This document shows positions 29,983 through 32,451 of a stretch of 32,451 nt of DNA, one piece after another. Both the position numbers and the translations under genes were made by a program. Numbering within the stretch: the first letter of the stretch is position 1; each line of letters starts with the position of its first letter. The notes below the pieces were generated by a model. That model did not search any database and was not told the DNA's origin. It saw only the letters and a list, made by a program, of their open reading frames with translations. The stretch comes from Mnemiopsis leidyi (taxonomy: Eukaryota > Ctenophora > Tentaculata > Lobata > Bolinopsidae), in the NCBI GenBank assembly GCA_000226015.1, contig JH155389.1:35907-68357 (forward strand). Direction: 5' to 3'.

Positions 29983-30141
29983 ACAGTACATGTTATGATA
30001 TTGAGTGAAGTGTACACGGTCATTACAGGCGGTGTGTCAGGAGAGGCGAGTAGGAATGAACAGTACAACACATACGGAATACAAGTGCAGTCGGGTGTCG
30101 GGTTACACTTGACGTATCAGCACCTCTTACTGCATGTCTTG
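29983..30141 (+). CDS. Possible downstream exon of the same unrecognised gene
   Basis: An acceptor CTCCAG ends at 29982. The frame reads TVHVMILSEVYTVITGG, then LHLTYQHLLLHVLYS, amphipathic and protein-like. A TTGTA-type tandem repeat begins right after it, so the 3' boundary is uncertain. Confidence 0.35.
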
Positions 30142-30146
30142 TACTC

Positions 30147-30440
30147 GAGTTGTACTTGTTGTACTTGTTGTATTTGTTGTATTTGTTGTACTTGTTGTAC
30201 TTGTTGTAGTTGTTATATAAGTTGTATTTGTTGTATTCGTTGTATTTGATGTATCTGCTTTATTTGTATTCGTTGTAGTTGTTGTAGTTGTTGTATTTGT
30301 ATTTGTTGTAGTTGTTGTAGTTGTTGTACTTGTTGTACTTGTTGTAGTTATTATTATTATATTTGTTGTATTTTTGTATTTCTTGTATTTCTTATAGGTA
30401 TTCTCTGGTCTAATTGTGTTTCTTGTATTTGTTGTATTTG
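30147..30440 (+). repeat. TTGTTGTA(C/T)-type tandem repeats
   Basis: An irregular array of TTGTAC, TTGTAT and TTGTAG triplet-like units (TTGTTGTACTTG and variants). It is low-complexity and starts next to the possible exon 29983-30141. Confidence 0.85.
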
Positions 30441-30567
30441 TTCGTCTTCTCTAACTCTATTCTATTCTCAAACTCTTTTATATATATTAGTTCAAGTCCA
30501 TAAGCAAATAGGTTTAGTACTTATACTCCCACGTCTTGAAGCGTTGTTGTGAATCAGATCGACAAGG

Positions 30568-30679
30568 TTGAAATCTAGTACATAAGCTCATCTCTTTATC
30601 GTCACGTATTTAAGAACAGTAAGTTGAAATCTTGTACATAAGCTCATCTCTTTATCGTCACGTATTTAAGAACAGTAAG
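30568..30679. repeat. 56-bp tandem duplication (2 copies)
   Basis: 30568-30623 and 30624-30679 are nearly identical, with one visible difference (AATCTAG/AATCTTG), so this is a recent duplication. Confidence 0.9.
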
Positions 30680-30689
30680 CGTTTTGTTT

Positions 30690-32300
30690 TCAAAACTTCG
30701 ATATGCGAATGTTAGATTTTTTATTTGTATCGAATGTAGTTCGATGTAACTCGAAAGAGGGCATTCTTCGAAATTTTCGTAATGAATAGGACTATAATGT
30801 ACGTAAGCATCTTTTCTGTAACAAATAAGACACTGTTCCGATGTATGCTTACACTGTCGAATATTGCATTTATATTTGATCGCTTTTCTTCCTGCCTTCT
30901 TTGCTAACTTAACATCATGATTGATTTTATTGCGACATGATGCATGCAATAGTTGAAATATTCATTTTCACCATTATCACGTGATTCACAGTGATTTCAT
31001 GTTTCTTTTGGTCACCTGCACATTGCACGCCATCTTTAGATATATCTAATTTCATATATTCCATACATATGGAATCATCTTCACTATTCCAAAACCAAAA
31101 AAAACATTAGAACGTATGAAAACTAGTCACACTTTTAGGCAGTTTTAACTTTGATGCTCGCTGGTTAAGATGGAGTCAGCATATTTTGAATTCCTGAGGT
31201 TATACCAAAGGTGTTGAGTGTGATGTCACGTCTTTTTGTTCACAGCTAGAAAGAAAAAACACAGTTACTCAGTATCATCTACCATGTGTCGTTAGCTGTG
31301 TTTTTTCTTTGACAAAGTAGCAAACGTTACGTTACGTTACGCACTTTGACGCTATATATTCGTCACTTTACTCATCTATATGCCTGTGATTTGTCATGGT
31401 AAACGTTATCGTTTCATAGTCCATATTCGAGATAAGTGATTTAAGTGAGAGGGATGTGTGCATGTTCTATAAATACATGAATGCTTGAATTCAGTATTTC
31501 TATAACTATCTTATAACTGTATAGTGTATGTGTGCAACTTTCTTTTTACATTTTCAGATTTCCCGTAACATACTTTTAAATAGGTAAATATAGAAATAAT
31601 GTCCGTCAGATTGCGTTGATTCGACCATTTCAAGTAGAGAAATAGGGCTGAGCAGGCAAGCATGGAGACAAATATTATTTAAACATTTTCTATATCTGTG
31701 GCCGGTGCTTTTGCATTTCATTTTTTAAATGTCCTTTTAAATGTCCGGCATGCTTTTATTTCGTTCAGTATTTCTGATTCTGTCGTCGACTAGCCATAAT
31801 GTAATGTACATGGGCCGGGAACGGCGCACGAAATATATGCAACACTTTTCGGTATCTAGATTCCTTGTTAACATATAACTGATCAAAAGCAGCAGTAAAT
31901 CTTGAATTTTTTAGTCCTTTTTAGTACCTATTCTGATAGAGACTAAAAAATCTTTACTAGATTGAAACCACGTCGCCCAATCTCTACCTAAGTTTGTCCA
32001 CATTCACTATGTTTAAACAACCTTACTGAAGACAAGCTTGTTAGCTGTTAACAGAACACATAATGATGTTGTATCGCAATTGTAATACTCTTATATATCG
32101 ACACGCGATATAAACATTTTTATCTTGTTTATCGAACAAGAACACAGGTCTTCTCAGCAGTATGTGATTTCTTGTTAATTAACTTCAAACGCAAGACTAC
32201 ATAATATATGATATTATTACTAGACTGAGAGTTGGTGTATATAGTGTACATGATAACATTATAATACACAGGTAAGTTACCAATATAGCCAGCCCCAATC
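30690..32300. other. No supported gene
   Basis: Mostly AT-rich. A 101-codon minus frame (30644-30949) has seven Cys but no signal, splice or family support. The stretch also holds a GTTAC run at about 31326-31340. Confidence 0.35.
31250..31310. repeat. 15-bp inverted repeat with 31-nt loop
   Basis: AAAGAAAAAACACAG (31250-31264) is inverted exactly at 31296-31310. It could be a MITE remnant or a chance A/T-rich hairpin. Confidence 0.6.
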
Positions 32301-32305
32301 CCGCT

Positions 32306-32332
32306 GTGTGTGTGTGTGTGTGTGGTGGTGGT

Positions 32333-32420
<88 letters not shown>

Positions 32421-32434
32421 NGTGTGTGTGTGTA
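32306..32434. repeat. (GT)n dinucleotide microsatellite
   Basis: An almost pure GT run with a short TGGTGGTGG interruption near 32323 and one N at 32421. Confidence 0.95.
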
Positions 32435-32451
32435 GTGTGTAAGTGTTGCCG

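Noticed and set aside
30644..30949. 101-codon Cys-containing minus frame
   Set aside because: No signal peptide, regular Cys spacing or splice support; its end overlaps the 56-bp tandem duplication.
1..32451. CRISPR array, operon or bacterial system
   Set aside because: The arrays lack spacers, and the genes have spliceosomal introns and animal domain content.

Overview
This window is genomic DNA from an animal nucleus, not a bacterium. Genes are broken by GT-AG introns, and the intergenic and intronic DNA carries LINE, SINE and MITE-like debris plus an unusual number of minisatellites. The best-supported gene is a 24-exon ortholog of Elongator subunit ELP1. Protein similarity alone does not let me name the species. 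AT-rich DNA, short introns and 3'-splice-site-like AGs almost touching several start codons suggest an invertebrate, possibly one with spliced-leader trans-splicing.

Layout, left to right. 1-4370 holds no recognisable host gene. It contains a tRNA-like fragment, a 5'-truncated LINE end flanked by 9-bp direct repeats, and a dead reverse-transcriptase fragment that was itself hit by a GC-rich hairpin insertion. 4376-4876 is an intronless UBC-fold (E2-like) protein that has lost the HPN motif. 4877-8970 is repeat-rich: a perfect 25-bp palindrome pair, an old ~350-bp tandem duplication, a tRNA-Gly-derived SINE, and short direct and inverted repeats.

8973-26838 is ELP1 on the + strand. All 24 coding exons join in phase, apart from one apparent 1-nt frameshift in a G6 run in exon 23. 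Its largest intron (18568-23150) contains a complete three-exon gene on the opposite strand (19079-20602). That gene encodes a ~230-residue secreted protein: signal peptide, uncharacterised domain, Sushi domain. ELP1 introns are loaded with minisatellites, several starting within about 10 nt of the 5' splice site. One 43-bp array copies the exon 5 splice donor itself seven times. A long 15-bp satellite in intron 13 contains an 801-base assembly gap.

27591-28837 is a three-exon class I SAM-dependent methyltransferase of the cytosolic Methyltransf_11 type. 29303 to about 30140 probably holds exons of a gene I cannot name. The rest, to 32451, is repeats and unannotated DNA ending in a long (GT)n tract.

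ELP1 is the scaffold of the Elongator tRNA-wobble-uridine modification complex. I see no functional link between it and its neighbours beyond proximity and nesting.
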